DNA of 64,000 nt from Symsagittifera roscoffensis (lineage: Eukaryota > Xenacoelomorpha > Acoela > Convolutidae): the NCBI RefSeq assembly GCF_963678635.1, contig NC_087067.1, positions 55,798,456 to 55,862,455 on the forward strand, read 5' to 3'. The notes beneath the pieces are model-generated. The model saw only the letters and a program-made list of their open reading frames with translations. It made no database searches and had not been told where the DNA came from. Positions 41,028 through 52,900 of this stretch are shown here, one piece after another; within the stretch, counting starts at the first letter, position 1; every line of letters starts with the position of its first letter. A program made the translations under genes and the position numbers.

Positions 41028-42176
41028 TACCCCTCCGTCTAGTACGATTTAGCTTTTTAACTTAGTTAACACCGAAAATTCCGGGGGCCGGAGGGTTAGG
41101 TGGGAAGTCATGAACCCGCTTATCCCGAGGTCCCGGGACCAAAAACAATTAAAGAGAAAGCGTAAAACCAAACAAAAATAGCGTATAACCAAGAAAAAGC
41201 CAAAAATAAATTTATTTAAAAACAAAAAAGTACAAAAAACAGTAAAAAATCCAAAAAAGACCAAAAACAGTAAAAAATCCAAAAAAGTGACAGTTTATAT
41301 GTTATTTCCGGACGAGATGTGATCTGACCTTCCTATTTGTTGTTGTTTCAGATTGATTTATATCTTTCTGATAGAAAGATTGTGTGTTTTGGTGAAGGGT
41401 TGGATACCCTCCCTCGAGTGTAATTTGAGTGTTTAAGCACGTTAATGGTGATTTTGCCGGTGACCGGAGGGTAGAGTGGCAGGCTGATCAACGTGTTCCA
41501 CACTCAACAGGGACACCAAGGACAACATCCGCAACGACTGTTGGGTATCGTTGAAGCAATTTTAGTATCGTTCGGGTACTATTTCCTTAAAACTTAAGTG
41601 GTGGGGGGCTCGATTGGCGCGGTCCGATTGTACCCTCCATCGATTACAAATTTCCGAGTTAAGGGTCTTAATTCGGATATTTTGGTGCAAAGGAGGGTAT
41701 AGTACTATTCATTAACGACTATTAATAGATTATTATCCTTATTATATATTACTTATCTCCTCAATTAGATCCAAAAAGCACCCAATTTTGTCGAAAATCA
41801 TCGATTTTCGATCAAACTGTAGACCCCCAAATTTTTGGATATCCGAGCTTTTCCGAACAACAAAAAGCTTTCATATAGGGAGTAGCTACGTAGTTCGATC
41901 CCCCTAACTAAAGAAACTGCGTGAGAAAAGACTCAATAGAAGTTGGAAAAATCCAGAATTTTTCGACCAAAATTTTGATAATTTTCTGCATTTTGTCAAT
42001 CTGTTTTGGGGATCGAGTTTTTGAGTTTTTAGAGTTAGAGCAATAAAATTTTTTGCGTTAGGAGCGTGCTAGCATAACGTGCTCGGTTACTAGAGAAATT
42101 AACGGGCAACCCTCCGAGTAGCTCCGTGGATAGAGCTAACGACTTAAGGTTTGGAAAAAGAAGGAATCGGAGGGTC
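41028..42176 (+). repeat. Four ~70-bp hairpin-closed units (b-e), plus a weaker fifth at 40957
   Basis: Units at 41028-41098, 41405-41473, 41631-41699 and 42108-42176 are 69-71 bp each, start (T/A)ACCCTCC and end GGAGGGT(A/C/TA). Most have a central inverted TTAA pair (in 41631-41699 a 10-bp stem CCGAGTTAAG / CTTAATTCGG with a 3-nt loop). A degenerate copy is at 40957-41027. Internal sequence differs between copies much more than the closing stem. They are not regularly spaced. Confidence 0.7.
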
Positions 42177-42676
42177 CAAATTTGATAGTTTTTGGCCAAA
42201 TTTTTGTTTCTAAACCAATTTTGGTCCGGTTTTTTGCATTATTCCAGTGCCGTACAGGGCTACTACGCTCATTTCAAGTATTTTTAGGCACTTTCGACCG
42301 GAATTGCGAAAAAAGTCTTTCAGATCCTATACAGGTGGTGAAAAAGGCCATTTCGACGAACGCGTTTTTGGCGATTTCTCAAAGACTAGTTATCCGATCG
42401 GGATAATTTTGGTACCATAAGTCGACGTTTTTGACCACTTTTCCGAATCGCAACCGTTTTTGGGTTGATTATTTCGGAAAAGAAAAATTTTTTAGAATTT
42501 GTTGGTTCGGAGGGTCCAAGTAACGGGCAACCCTCCGAGCGGCAGAAAATTTTATCAAAACATCTTTTCATTCAACTGGGAAGGTTGACCGTGTCAGCCA
42601 ACCTAGTTTTAAGTCAGGTAGACCGCTTTCAGAGGCTTTACTGCGGTGATTTAACCCTTTTTCTTGATTTTGGGGG

Positions 42677-43045
42677 AACCCTCCGAAGTGACCCTCCGGA
42701 GTCAGCTAAGCCCTTTAGCAACCCTCCTTAGTGGAAAATTTCCACGAGATCACCCTAAGAAGTTGAAACAGCTCCCCCTAGAACCCTTAGCTTATTTCGA
42801 CGCTTTTTGAAGCTAGTAGGAGAACCTTCCAAGTGAGATCAGAAAATTTGAAAATTTTGGAGGTACCCTCCGAAGTGACCCTCCGGAGCGTATTAAGCAT
42901 CTTATTGACCCTCCTTAGTAAATTTAGGGGGACCCTCCGAAGTAGCTTGGGTGATTAAGATACCCTCCTAAGTAACTTGAGTGATTGAGGTACCCTCCGA
43001 GGTAACCCTCCAGAGTGTCCTAAACCTTCTAGCGACCCTCCTTGT
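42677..43045 (+). repeat. Array of ACCCTCCG motifs, about three units
   Basis: The word pair ACCCTCCGAAGTGACCCTCC occurs at 42678 and 42866, and a variant (GAGGTAACCCTCC) at 42992. Each is followed ~30-40 bp later by ACCCTCCTT(AG/G). Confidence 0.75.
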
Positions 43046-43250
43046 AAGAGACTTGAGTAAACCTTCTGTGGCAATTTGGGAAACGGAAAATATCCATTTA
43101 ATTAGGATCATATTAGGATATTAGGCGTGCTTATCAGGGTCATAAGAACCCATTCTGACCCGGAAATTCGTGATCAACTTTGGATTCTATATTGGGTGTA
43201 TTAGAAGTACCCGAACAAGATATTTTTTTTTGATTGTGATTTTGGTTGAG

Positions 43251-43541
43251 TGGTTGCCTTGAGCTACTTAATAGGAAAGTTCGGGCAATCCGGGAACAAA
43301 TAAAGGAAGACCTCGGTGGGTGTATTAAGCAAATACACACCCACTTGAGAAGAAGAATTGTTCCCTACTCTCGTGCACTTGGAGCAGTCCGAGTGTGGGA
43401 GAGCTTTTTCATAGATTTGACGAATTTTCGACCAAGAGGTTGCCTTGAGCTACTTAGTAGGACAGCTCGGGCAATCGCAGGACACCCAAAAGAAGACCTC
43501 GGTGGGTGTATTAGGCAAATACACACCCACTTGAGAAGACT
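43251..43541 (+). repeat. Two ~100-bp direct repeats with a conserved stem-loop
   Basis: GGTTGCCTTGAGCTACTTA starts the blocks at 43251 and 43438 (period 187 bp). Both end with CGGTGGGTGTATTA(A/G)GCAAA then TACACACCCACTTGAGAAGA. The stem GTGGGTGTATT pairs with AATACACACCCAC with a two-base bulge, and is kept in both copies. Confidence 0.8.
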
Positions 43542-43956
43542 GTGTCCTGGGCTTCGTTCTTTCGGATCGTTCCGATTGGGGGAAGTCTTTTTCTTTAAGA
43601 CTAAGTTTTATTTATCTATTTCTGAATCATCACTGCTTTTTATCGAAGATTGTTTAATTTTAACGAAGCAGTGACTTGATAAATTGTGTGGCGATAAATT
43701 GATACTGACGAAAGGTCGCTGTCACCTGTAGGATATTCTTATCTGATTATCGATTGTGTGTTGTGTGTCGATTATATCTTGTGGAAACTTAGTGATACTG
43801 TTATACTATACAACCGGGTTGAGTTAGCATTATATCAATACTGGGTAGACCCTGTGTGTAACTTTAGCTGAGTCACTAATTTAGTCGTGAGAGATCTAAG
43901 AGACATTTTGATACTGACGGAATCGAGTAGGCAGCGTTAAGTGATTTAACTAAATC

Positions 43957-46900
43957 TTGTTTGTGGTACGTTTGCATTGCCATCAAATTACGAATACTTT
44001 CATTCTGTACAAAACTATGCAGCGCAGGGACTCGTTAGGATCGACTACTAAAATTCCCAGGCTAAGCAAGGGAAGCACGCGGAAATTTAGAACTAGGCGT
44101 AGCCAAACCTCGTTTAGCAGCGCTTCCGACGCGTTTGCTGAAGACGAATCGACTAAAGGTCAACCTGATCTTTCAGTGATCGAAATGAGACTAAGGAGCG
44201 AGAAAAACCTTGATGGCAATCAAGGGCGGAGCGCCGAGGCCGAGCCTGCGAGCGAAACGCCGGTGGATCCCTTTGACGAAGGGGAGCGAACGCTCATTCG
44301 ACCCGACTTTGAGCCAGACGGGGTCCTCGAACGAGAGGAAGTCGAGAGGACAGAGGAGACCTCGGAGCGTTCCGAGGTCGAACCTCGGGAGGAAGTGTTG
44401 TACAGGGGAATGTCCAGATCAGAGACTAAGAGCTATAAATGGAGAAAGGAACCTTCACATCTGACAAGTGCACACTCATCCTTGGCCAAACAGAGTAACA
44501 ACGCGATGATGTCGAGTATGAGTCCGGGTGAAGAGCAGACGTTCTCGAAGGCCAAGAAGAGTTGGAAGTCCTTGTACGACGAACGCATGGCGTCACTACC
44601 AACTGTAGGTTTGACTTCCAGGGATGACTACCCGGAGATAACCCATCCGGATGTGAACTTCACACCGTGCCCAAGGAACGACATGAGCAGGGAGGCATCT
44701 TCTGCCTCGCCGACCAGGCCTGTGTCAGATGGGATAACGATGGGAGCATCATCAACGTTTGACAGACTGATGACGTCAATGCACAAGCAAAAGGGCGGTG
44801 CGTCATCAAGTACTAGGCTACAGCCACAGTTGACCTCGTCTTCTCTGGGGCTAACCCCGCCACTGGGGGCAGCTGGTGACATAAGTGATATGTTCGCTGG
44901 TGTGATGAATGGCCTGGATGAATTGAGGCGAGACATGACTAAGCGGATAGATCAAGTTGACGAGAGAGCTCACCATGGTCGAGAGAATTTGAAAGATGAG
45001 CTAACGCACGTGAAGTCGCAAGCGAGGTTTGATCAGGCTCAATTGATTCGTGACACCGATCAATGCCTGGCCGAGAGCTTGGCTCAGGCAAACAAAGAGT
45101 CAGAGGAAAGAGAGGCTAGGATGACAAGAGAGATCGAGCGATTGTTGAATGATCATGATAATACCTACGCCCAAACGATGACTAGCCTGGAAAGGAGGTT
45201 GGACGCCAAATCTGACTTAATGATGCGGAAGCTTGACGCGATCCTGAATGGGAATAATTGGCAGGAGCATTCCAACTTAAGGGAGCGCTCACGCCATGCG
45301 AATGTTGGAGATGGTACGGGCAACAGTGCCAGAGCCCAGCAAGGCTCGAGAACGAACTACGAACATAGAAACAAGGAGCGGCCAAGGGCAGCCCCGCAGA
45401 GGCCTGGCTGGACAAATCCAGTCCCACCGGAGGCAGATGCCACCCCGGAGACAAGATTGCCAACCGTGCCACAAGTCAGTTCAGTACCGGATCTGACTAC
45501 AGTCTCACAAGACACAACGATGTATGCCTCGATGTTTGAGCCTCTGAACAGATCTCTTGAAACATTCATCACCAAGCTCTCGAAGTCAACCGAGAGAGGA
45601 GAGAGGTCAAGAAGAACACTGAAAAAGCCGAAGTCATATAAAGACGAGTCAGACGGCTGCATTGATACTTGGATAGAGGTGATGAAGTTACACTTTGAGG
45701 AAGAGAATCTCTCCAAGAAACAAGAGTGCAGCGCGCTGACGAGCAACTTGGAGGGTACTGCACTAAATTGTGTAATGGCGAAAAGAGTCAATGAGAGGGA
45801 TAGCGCTCGCAAGATATTCGACATCCTGCTGAATCGTTTCGGCTCTGGAGTACAAGGGCACCAGGCCATGGTGAAGTTCGAGAAGAGGCGTCAGAGAGAT
45901 GAAGAATCAATAGATAAATTCTTGGACGACCTTGAATTGCTCAGGAGGAGGAGCAACCCGGATGAGAGAATATCCGAACGAAACTTGGCGATCGCTTCGA
46001 AGTTCATGGATGGTGTAAGGAGTGAGGAGTTGAAGACGATGTTGGCCACTCATTTCACCCTGTCGCTGGACCAGGTACCCACGCCCGATGACTTGCGTAT
46101 GAAGTCACGCGAGTATTTACTGATAAAACCGAGGGCGCAAAACCGTTACAGCAATTATGGCAACTATAGCGGGACAAACACTGGTGCGAATTCCAGTTGG
46201 TACAAACCTCGCGATGACATGGACAAGAGGAGGTCGTGTGCGAATTGTGGTTCGATGGACCATCACGTTTCTGCGTGTTCTGCATACAAACAGAACATGA
46301 AGGCCATAGGCTACTTTCTCGAGGACGCTGACGCGACCGACGAGGATCATGAAGAGTATGTGAGAGGGCTCATCATGAAATATGGTCCGAGGTGCTTCTT
46401 CTGTAATTTGGAGGGACACTTCAAGTCGGATTGTACTCAATTTTGGGACGCAGTGGCGGACGTGAAACATCCCCGCCATGAAGAGGCGCTTTCGGGTGTC
46501 AAGGCCAGTCGAGCACGTCTGATGAACGAGGCTGAATCTCGGAGAAAGGAGACGACACCGAGCACTTTCACGACTAAAAAGGTTAAGACATGGCCTGACG
46601 AGGGGGTAGCCTCAAACCTCGAAACAGAGTCGTCTAGCCCACTCAAGGTGGATTACGGCTTGGCGGCCAGGACAGCTCTGCAGAATGTCAAACAAGACCT
46701 AGCCACGAAGGAAGTGGAGCAATGGGTAAGGTCAGAGCTGGAGAGCACAGATCTTCGGGAAAGTCTTAATGTCCTGAGTAAGACGACAAGAGCAGAAGAC
46801 GAAAAAGAGCCCAAGAAACAGGGACTAAAACTGAACGTTATATCTGGCAAGACTTTCGGCATGACGAAGGCAGGGACCAAAATAATGTCTATCATCTCAG

Positions 46901-49900
46901 TCGCAGGGCACCAGGTGGTCAAGAACCTGAGCGAGCCATCCGAAATTACACTAGTCCACCTGGACATCTATGCAGACTATCTGAAACAGAAGGATCCCAA
47001 ACTAGACTCCAGGGCAGTGCGAGCGCTGCTCACAACGGGAGGTCCGAGGCTGATGAAAGTGGACGGACATTATATCGATGTCCATGGCCCTTACCCGATT
47101 CTGATGAATGTGGATGGCATCAATATCTACACGAAAGCTCACATAACTGATGCGAACGATCAGGTTGGCCGGATATACATTGGTCAAGAGGAGCTGAAGG
47201 TCAGACGAATCGGACACAACGCGATGCTCGAGCAAGATGCTGTGCATATTGGTTGCGAGGCAGATCTGGCCGCACACGTTCTGGACGTGCAAGGCAGACA
47301 GCTTTCAGTAAAGGGACTGCTAGACACGGGAGCAGTAGTCAGTGTCATGCCAGTCAAAACTTGGACCGACATGGGTTTTGAGAGGTCGGATCTCATACCG
47401 ACAAACATCAGGTTGGCAGCTGCCAATCAGGGAGCGATCTATGTCACCGGGCGAACCCCGATCATCTCACTGCAGCTCGGAGGGAGACATCTTTGGATGA
47501 GCTTCCTAGTAGTAGAGAATTTGGACGAATCCGACCAGTTCATCCTAGGGAGGGATTTCGTTCGCAACTTTGACGTCACGATTGATCTCAATGACGGATT
47601 GATTAGGATCAAGGATCCTGAAAGAAAGTATGAGAAAAGACCCCTTAATAAGATATTAATTAATCAGGCCAAGGTGCCGATTTTTCTGGATCGAAAAGTT
47701 AGATTAAAACCGAACCAAGCCGTAGTAGCGACGTTTAGGATGAGGAACTTGAATGAACTCAGCAATGACAGACAGGTGTGTCTGGTACCAAATCCAAACA
47801 GTAAAAGCTCGGCTATTTTAGGAAGAAGCTTCTCACTCACTCAGAGCGGACTGTGTGTGAGTGTGTTATTGAACACAGAAGCAACAACAGTGACAATACA
47901 GAGGGGAAAGAAACTTGGCTACGCTTTGCCTCTGAACACAGACTTTCTGAGTGTGGAGAACTTGAAGAAGTTTGACGTAACTAAATGTCCATTACATGCG
48001 AACCAAGAATGTATAATGAAAAGAGTAATTGAATTGAAATCTTCTAGGAAATTGTTTTCAATGAAGTCGGAAACAGATGATGGGCTGTCTAGTTGTTCCA
48101 ACTTTCCTGAGAGACCGACGGAAGCAGAGTTAGCAGCGAATAGGCCTGTCCTACCTGAGATAGAGCATCTGAAGGGTAAAATATCCGACAAGGAACTAGA
48201 TTCGCTCAGGGCGGTGCTAAATCGGAACGCAGACGTTTTTTCGAAACATAAGGCCGACATAGGTTGTTGCAATTTTGTAGAGCACGAGATTGAGATAGAA
48301 GAGGGCTCGGTACCTCATAGGGAAGGGGCGAGAAGAATGACCCCAAACAAGTCAGAAGCGTGTAGGAAGGAAATCGAGATGTTAATGGAGTACGACATGA
48401 TCGAGCCGTCGAAGTCCCCATGGGCTTGTGGCGTGGTCATGGCAAAAAAGAAAGGGGGACAACTCAGATTTTGTTGCGATTTCCGTTATCTGAACGCAGT
48501 GACTATAAAGGACGCATATCCGATTCCCCGCATCGATGAGAGCCTATCCAAGCTGGGAGACGCCAAGTTCTTCACGACGTTGGATTTGGGCTCAGCATTC
48601 TGGCAAGTGCCGCTCAGAAAGCAAGATCGAGAGAAAACAGGCTTCGCTTGTGAGCTGGGACTGTTCCAGTGGAAGAGGATGCCATTCGGATTGTGCAACG
48701 CGACAGCCACATTCCAGCGACTGATGGCTCAGGCACTCACGAGCGTTACTAAAAAGTATGGGAATCTCATCATGTGTTATGTCGATGATGTAGTGATCGC
48801 GACACCAACCTTGGAAGACCACATCGAGAGGTTGGAAGAGGTGTTTTCTTGCATGAAGCAGGCGGGTCTGAAATGCAAACCCTCTAAGTGCGAAATCCTC
48901 AAGGATTCCATAAAGTATCTGGGCCGCCTGGTTGACAAACATGGAGTGAGACCAGACCCCGAAGCGGTTGAAGCGGTGCTGACCTGGAAGGCACCTAAAA
49001 CAGATACACAGTTGATGAGTTTTCTGGGATTCGCCAATTATTATCGCGAGTTCATCAAGGGGTATGCTGACAAAATATACCCCATGCAGAAGTTGATGAG
49101 AAATAAGGGCAAAAAGTTCACCTGGACTGATGAGGCACAAGTCTCATTTGAAAACATCAAACGCGAACTTTGCGAGGCACCGGTCCTCGGCATGCCAACG
49201 GAGAAGGGGATGTTCGTGCTGGACACGGATGCATCAGTGGTTGCGATATCAGGCATACTTCACCAAGAGCAGGAGTGGAACGGGAGAACGGTTCTTCGTC
49301 CGATAGCTTATGGAAGTAAAGTCCTGAGTGACACTGAGATGAAGTACGGCGCACCAAAAGCGGAGATGTTTGCTGTGATCACGTTTGTGGAAAAGTACAG
49401 GGCCTACTTGGGGAGTGCTCCCTTCAAGTTGCGTGTGGACAATCGTGCCCTTGCCTGGCTGAAAACCTATTCGATGGACCAGAGCTACATTGGTCGTTGG
49501 ATCGTGCGCTTGGATGGATACCACATGATCATAGAGCACCGTACCCGTGACAAGCACCAGAACGCAGATAGCCTCAGCAAAAAGACAGAATTTTATGAGC
49601 GCCTCGAAGAGAAGCAAGCTAACCAATCAGAGATCAAAGACGGGTTTTCCTTTCTGGACAAAGAAACCTATGATGAGCTGCCACTTACTAGGTGGTTAGA
49701 CAAATCAGGACATCCTATACCTGGACACCCTGACCTTCCAGTGGAGACGGCTGCGGAGATAAAGCTTTTAGCCAGAGGCGAACCCGTTCCGTTGGATCTG
49801 CTAGTCCGATCCAACTTGGTACAGCAAGAACTGACCAGGCTGGGTATAAACAGCATCGCTTTATTGAATAAGACGGTGAACGTGGCGCCGGACGTCATGG

Positions 49901-52900
49901 GAAAACTCCGTGACTTGTTGGATAGGGAAGTGGATAGGCATGATCGTGAATGGAGGGAAACCATGCAGAGGTTGACTGTCACCGAGAGAACAGAGAAGAG
50001 GCCAGTGTCCATTCGCAGCCGAGGCGTTGAACGGGATTGCAGGTCGATCGTCAATCAGCTGGTGACCTCGATGCCGAAAGAAGTATTGTTGAGAACTTCG
50101 TTCACTGAATATGGAACATCGAATCAAAACCAAGCTACTGAGGAAGTCAGGATCAAGTCGAAATCTAGCTTCACGAGGAGAGTGCACTTCACGGATACAA
50201 AAGAGGAATACGAGCCAAGCTCAGATTGTTCGTCCCTGGACGAGACAATGTCCGGGGAGTCTGACACCTTCGATCCAGTCAAGGACGACTTGTCTGAGAA
50301 GTCAAACGCCTTTGAGCCCGTGCAGGACAACTTGTCCGGGGAGAGGTTGACTAGACTACCTAGGGACAGAATTTTGTCCGGGGAGTCGGGTTCAAGGCGA
50401 CCGATGGACAGAGTTTTGTCCGGGGAGTCGAGAAACATCTCAAACAACTTGGAATATGATGTTGGAGAATCGGTCGACTCAAGTGTTGAGTCGGGACCCC
50501 AGTCCGGGGACAACACGTCTGAAACAACTTCCAATTCCGACATGTCAGAGATTGCGATCCACTCCTTATTGGTAGACTGGAAGCAGCGTGGGCTGGACCG
50601 GGAAATACATCAGGATCCAGACAGGGACAGATACACCTCAGATGAAGAGGGCACTGTGGTAGACAATGCCGCAGACGAGCTCGAACTGATAGCAGTTTCA
50701 AAACGCCCAACCAGATTGCTGCCACATGGTACGGTCGTCCGTACCAATCTGGAACCATCTGTCCAAGAAGCGACGCCTTTGAAAAAGATATGGTGTGTCA
50801 AGTTGATGGACGATGCTCATGCTCCGGAGATAATGAGTGGGCAAATGAACGTGGTGAAGACGTATTTGAAAGCCAGGTACAGGCTGTCGGATCTCCTGAG
50901 GGCTCAACGAAATGATAGAATGACGAGCAGTCTGAAAAGATGGATCGAGAATGGAGCACCTGACAAGGGAGACTTGGAAGAAGACAGCTACAAAATCCTG
51001 AAGCAGTTTTACCTGAAGAGAAAAGACTTGTTGTACCTGAATAAGGACGGAATCGTAGCCTGTAAGCGCAAGGAGGAGGACAAGGTCCTTTATAAATACA
51101 ACTCAATAGTGTTACCACAGTTGTACCAGACTGAGTTGCTCTTTCGCTCACATGATCAGATGGGACATCAAGGCGTGGACAAAGTGTATAACAGGATACA
51201 AAAACGATTCGAATGGCCGGGGTTGAAGAAGGCTTGTGAGAAATGGATAGCCGCATGCCTGTCTTGTCAACAGGCAAAGGATCCCAGGAAACTAAGGTTC
51301 CCCCTACAGTCAATAGAATCGTCAGGTTTCAACGAAGTGGTTCAAATTGATCACCAGAAAATCTGCATGACAGCAACGGGCTATAATCAGGTGCTGGTAA
51401 TGATCGACCATTTTACGAAGTATGCGGAGGCGGCACCCTGCATGACAGCATCGGCAGAAGAAACGTGCGATCATTTGATAAACGTGTGGATAGCAAGGCA
51501 TGGCTGCCCCATCACGTTCCAATCTGACAATGGCAAAGCATTCGTAGGTGATCTCACGAAAGAGTTAATGAAAAGGTCGCAGGTAGCGCAGGCCCACTCG
51601 ACCACTTATCACCCGCAAACGAATGGCCTAGTCGAGAGGCAGAATCGCACACTGGTATCCATGTTGAGAGTCTACTGCTCACGCTACATGGATGACTGGG
51701 ACAAGCACTTACCGCAAGTGATGGGTGCTTACAACAGCACGGAGCATTCCACCCCGGGAATAAGTCCGCATATGATGCTCACGGGTCATGAAAAAGCACT
51801 CCCGTTAACGTTCTTCTACCCTGAATATGAAGGGAAGAGGACAGCACCGCAAACGTACGTGCGGGACGTTATTAGAAGACAACAGGACCTCAATGACTTA
51901 TGCAGGAGGAATACGCAACAGGCGCAAATTAGACAAAAAAGGAGGTTTGATAAAAGAACAGCCGATGCAAAAGCCTACTCAGTTGGCGATTATGTCTGGG
52001 TGTTCCAGGAAGTGGTTCCACCAAAAGGAACCAAGAAACTATTAAAGAAATGGCGTGGTCCATTTCAAATAACAGAGGTGCATCAAGGAGGTCGTTTTTA
52101 TCGGCTGAGCACCGGAAGAGCGGCTCATTACGAGAATATCAAACCACACAACGCCTCGTCCGAGGATTGGTGCATCCCAGCGGACATGCAAGAGGGAGAC
52201 TATTTAATAGTGGATCCTGCTTGTGAAGTGAATGAAAGGGGTACTCGCGACAAGAACGACGGCAATGAGATGGTGGACAATTGTGATCTACCACTGGATC
52301 TCGAGTTGACTGAGCGAGTAGAGGTGGACGATGAAACTCTACCCTATGCCGAAGAAGACTGGGATTGCCCGGAACAAACCGAAATTGACAAAGGAATACA
52401 GCCTGACTTTCCGCTCACTATGGAGACACGCCAAAGTAAGAGGGGAAAAAACCAGAAGAAATACAATCCGTATGGCGAGGACTTCGTTGTAGACCGGATA
52501 GTAGTGGGTGATGTCATAGACTCGCTGGTGGGGCTGGACGAAGTAGCGATGCTAGAAGAAATCGACCTTGTGAACGATATGGATCAAGATTGGATCGACG
52601 ATCGATCAGAACCGGAAGTGGAGTTCGAACCAGAAGCGGAACAGACACATGAGCAAGAACTAACAAACTTGCGCGTGCTCGAATGGCTCCACGATCTGCC
52701 GACAGATCCAAAAGAGACGATCCTGACGATTCAGGACGTCGACAGAGACAGCGTCAAATACATCAGTCATGACAATACCGAGTCCAACTGGGTCGCCCCA
52801 GATGGTCCTCTACGTGTTCCACAATCCAACCTCGGTCTCCTAGACTTTGGGCGATCGACGGGGACGTCGATGGATATTTTTGTCCGGGGAGTGGGGGTAG

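Larger units (their letters stand above)
40425..43956 (+). promoter_or_regulatory. Leader (and possibly rest of LTR) of the giant element
   Basis: About 3.5 kb without a convincing gene. It holds hairpin units of ~70 bp closed by ACCCTCC / GGAGGGT, more than twenty ACCCTCC words in either orientation, a triple-motif array at 42677-43045, and two ~100-bp direct repeats at 43251 and 43438 containing a stem GTGGGTGTATT / AATACACACCCAC. A TATA-like TAATATAAAA lies near 40567. No primer-binding site complementary to a tRNA 3' end was recognised, so the LTR end is unset. The frame at 43246-43674 is an in-repeat ORF of doubtful reality. Confidence 0.6.

Noticed and set aside
41028-42176. tRNA genes or tRNA-like structures in the ~70-bp leader units
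   Set aside because: Length and the 7-bp closing stem are tRNA-like, but no A-box, B-box, anticodon loop of seven or T-arm sequence is present.
43246-43674. 142-codon frame upstream of Gag as a leader protein
   Set aside because: Its peptide repeat simply reflects the two ~100-bp direct repeats and the structural stem; no start context or domain.
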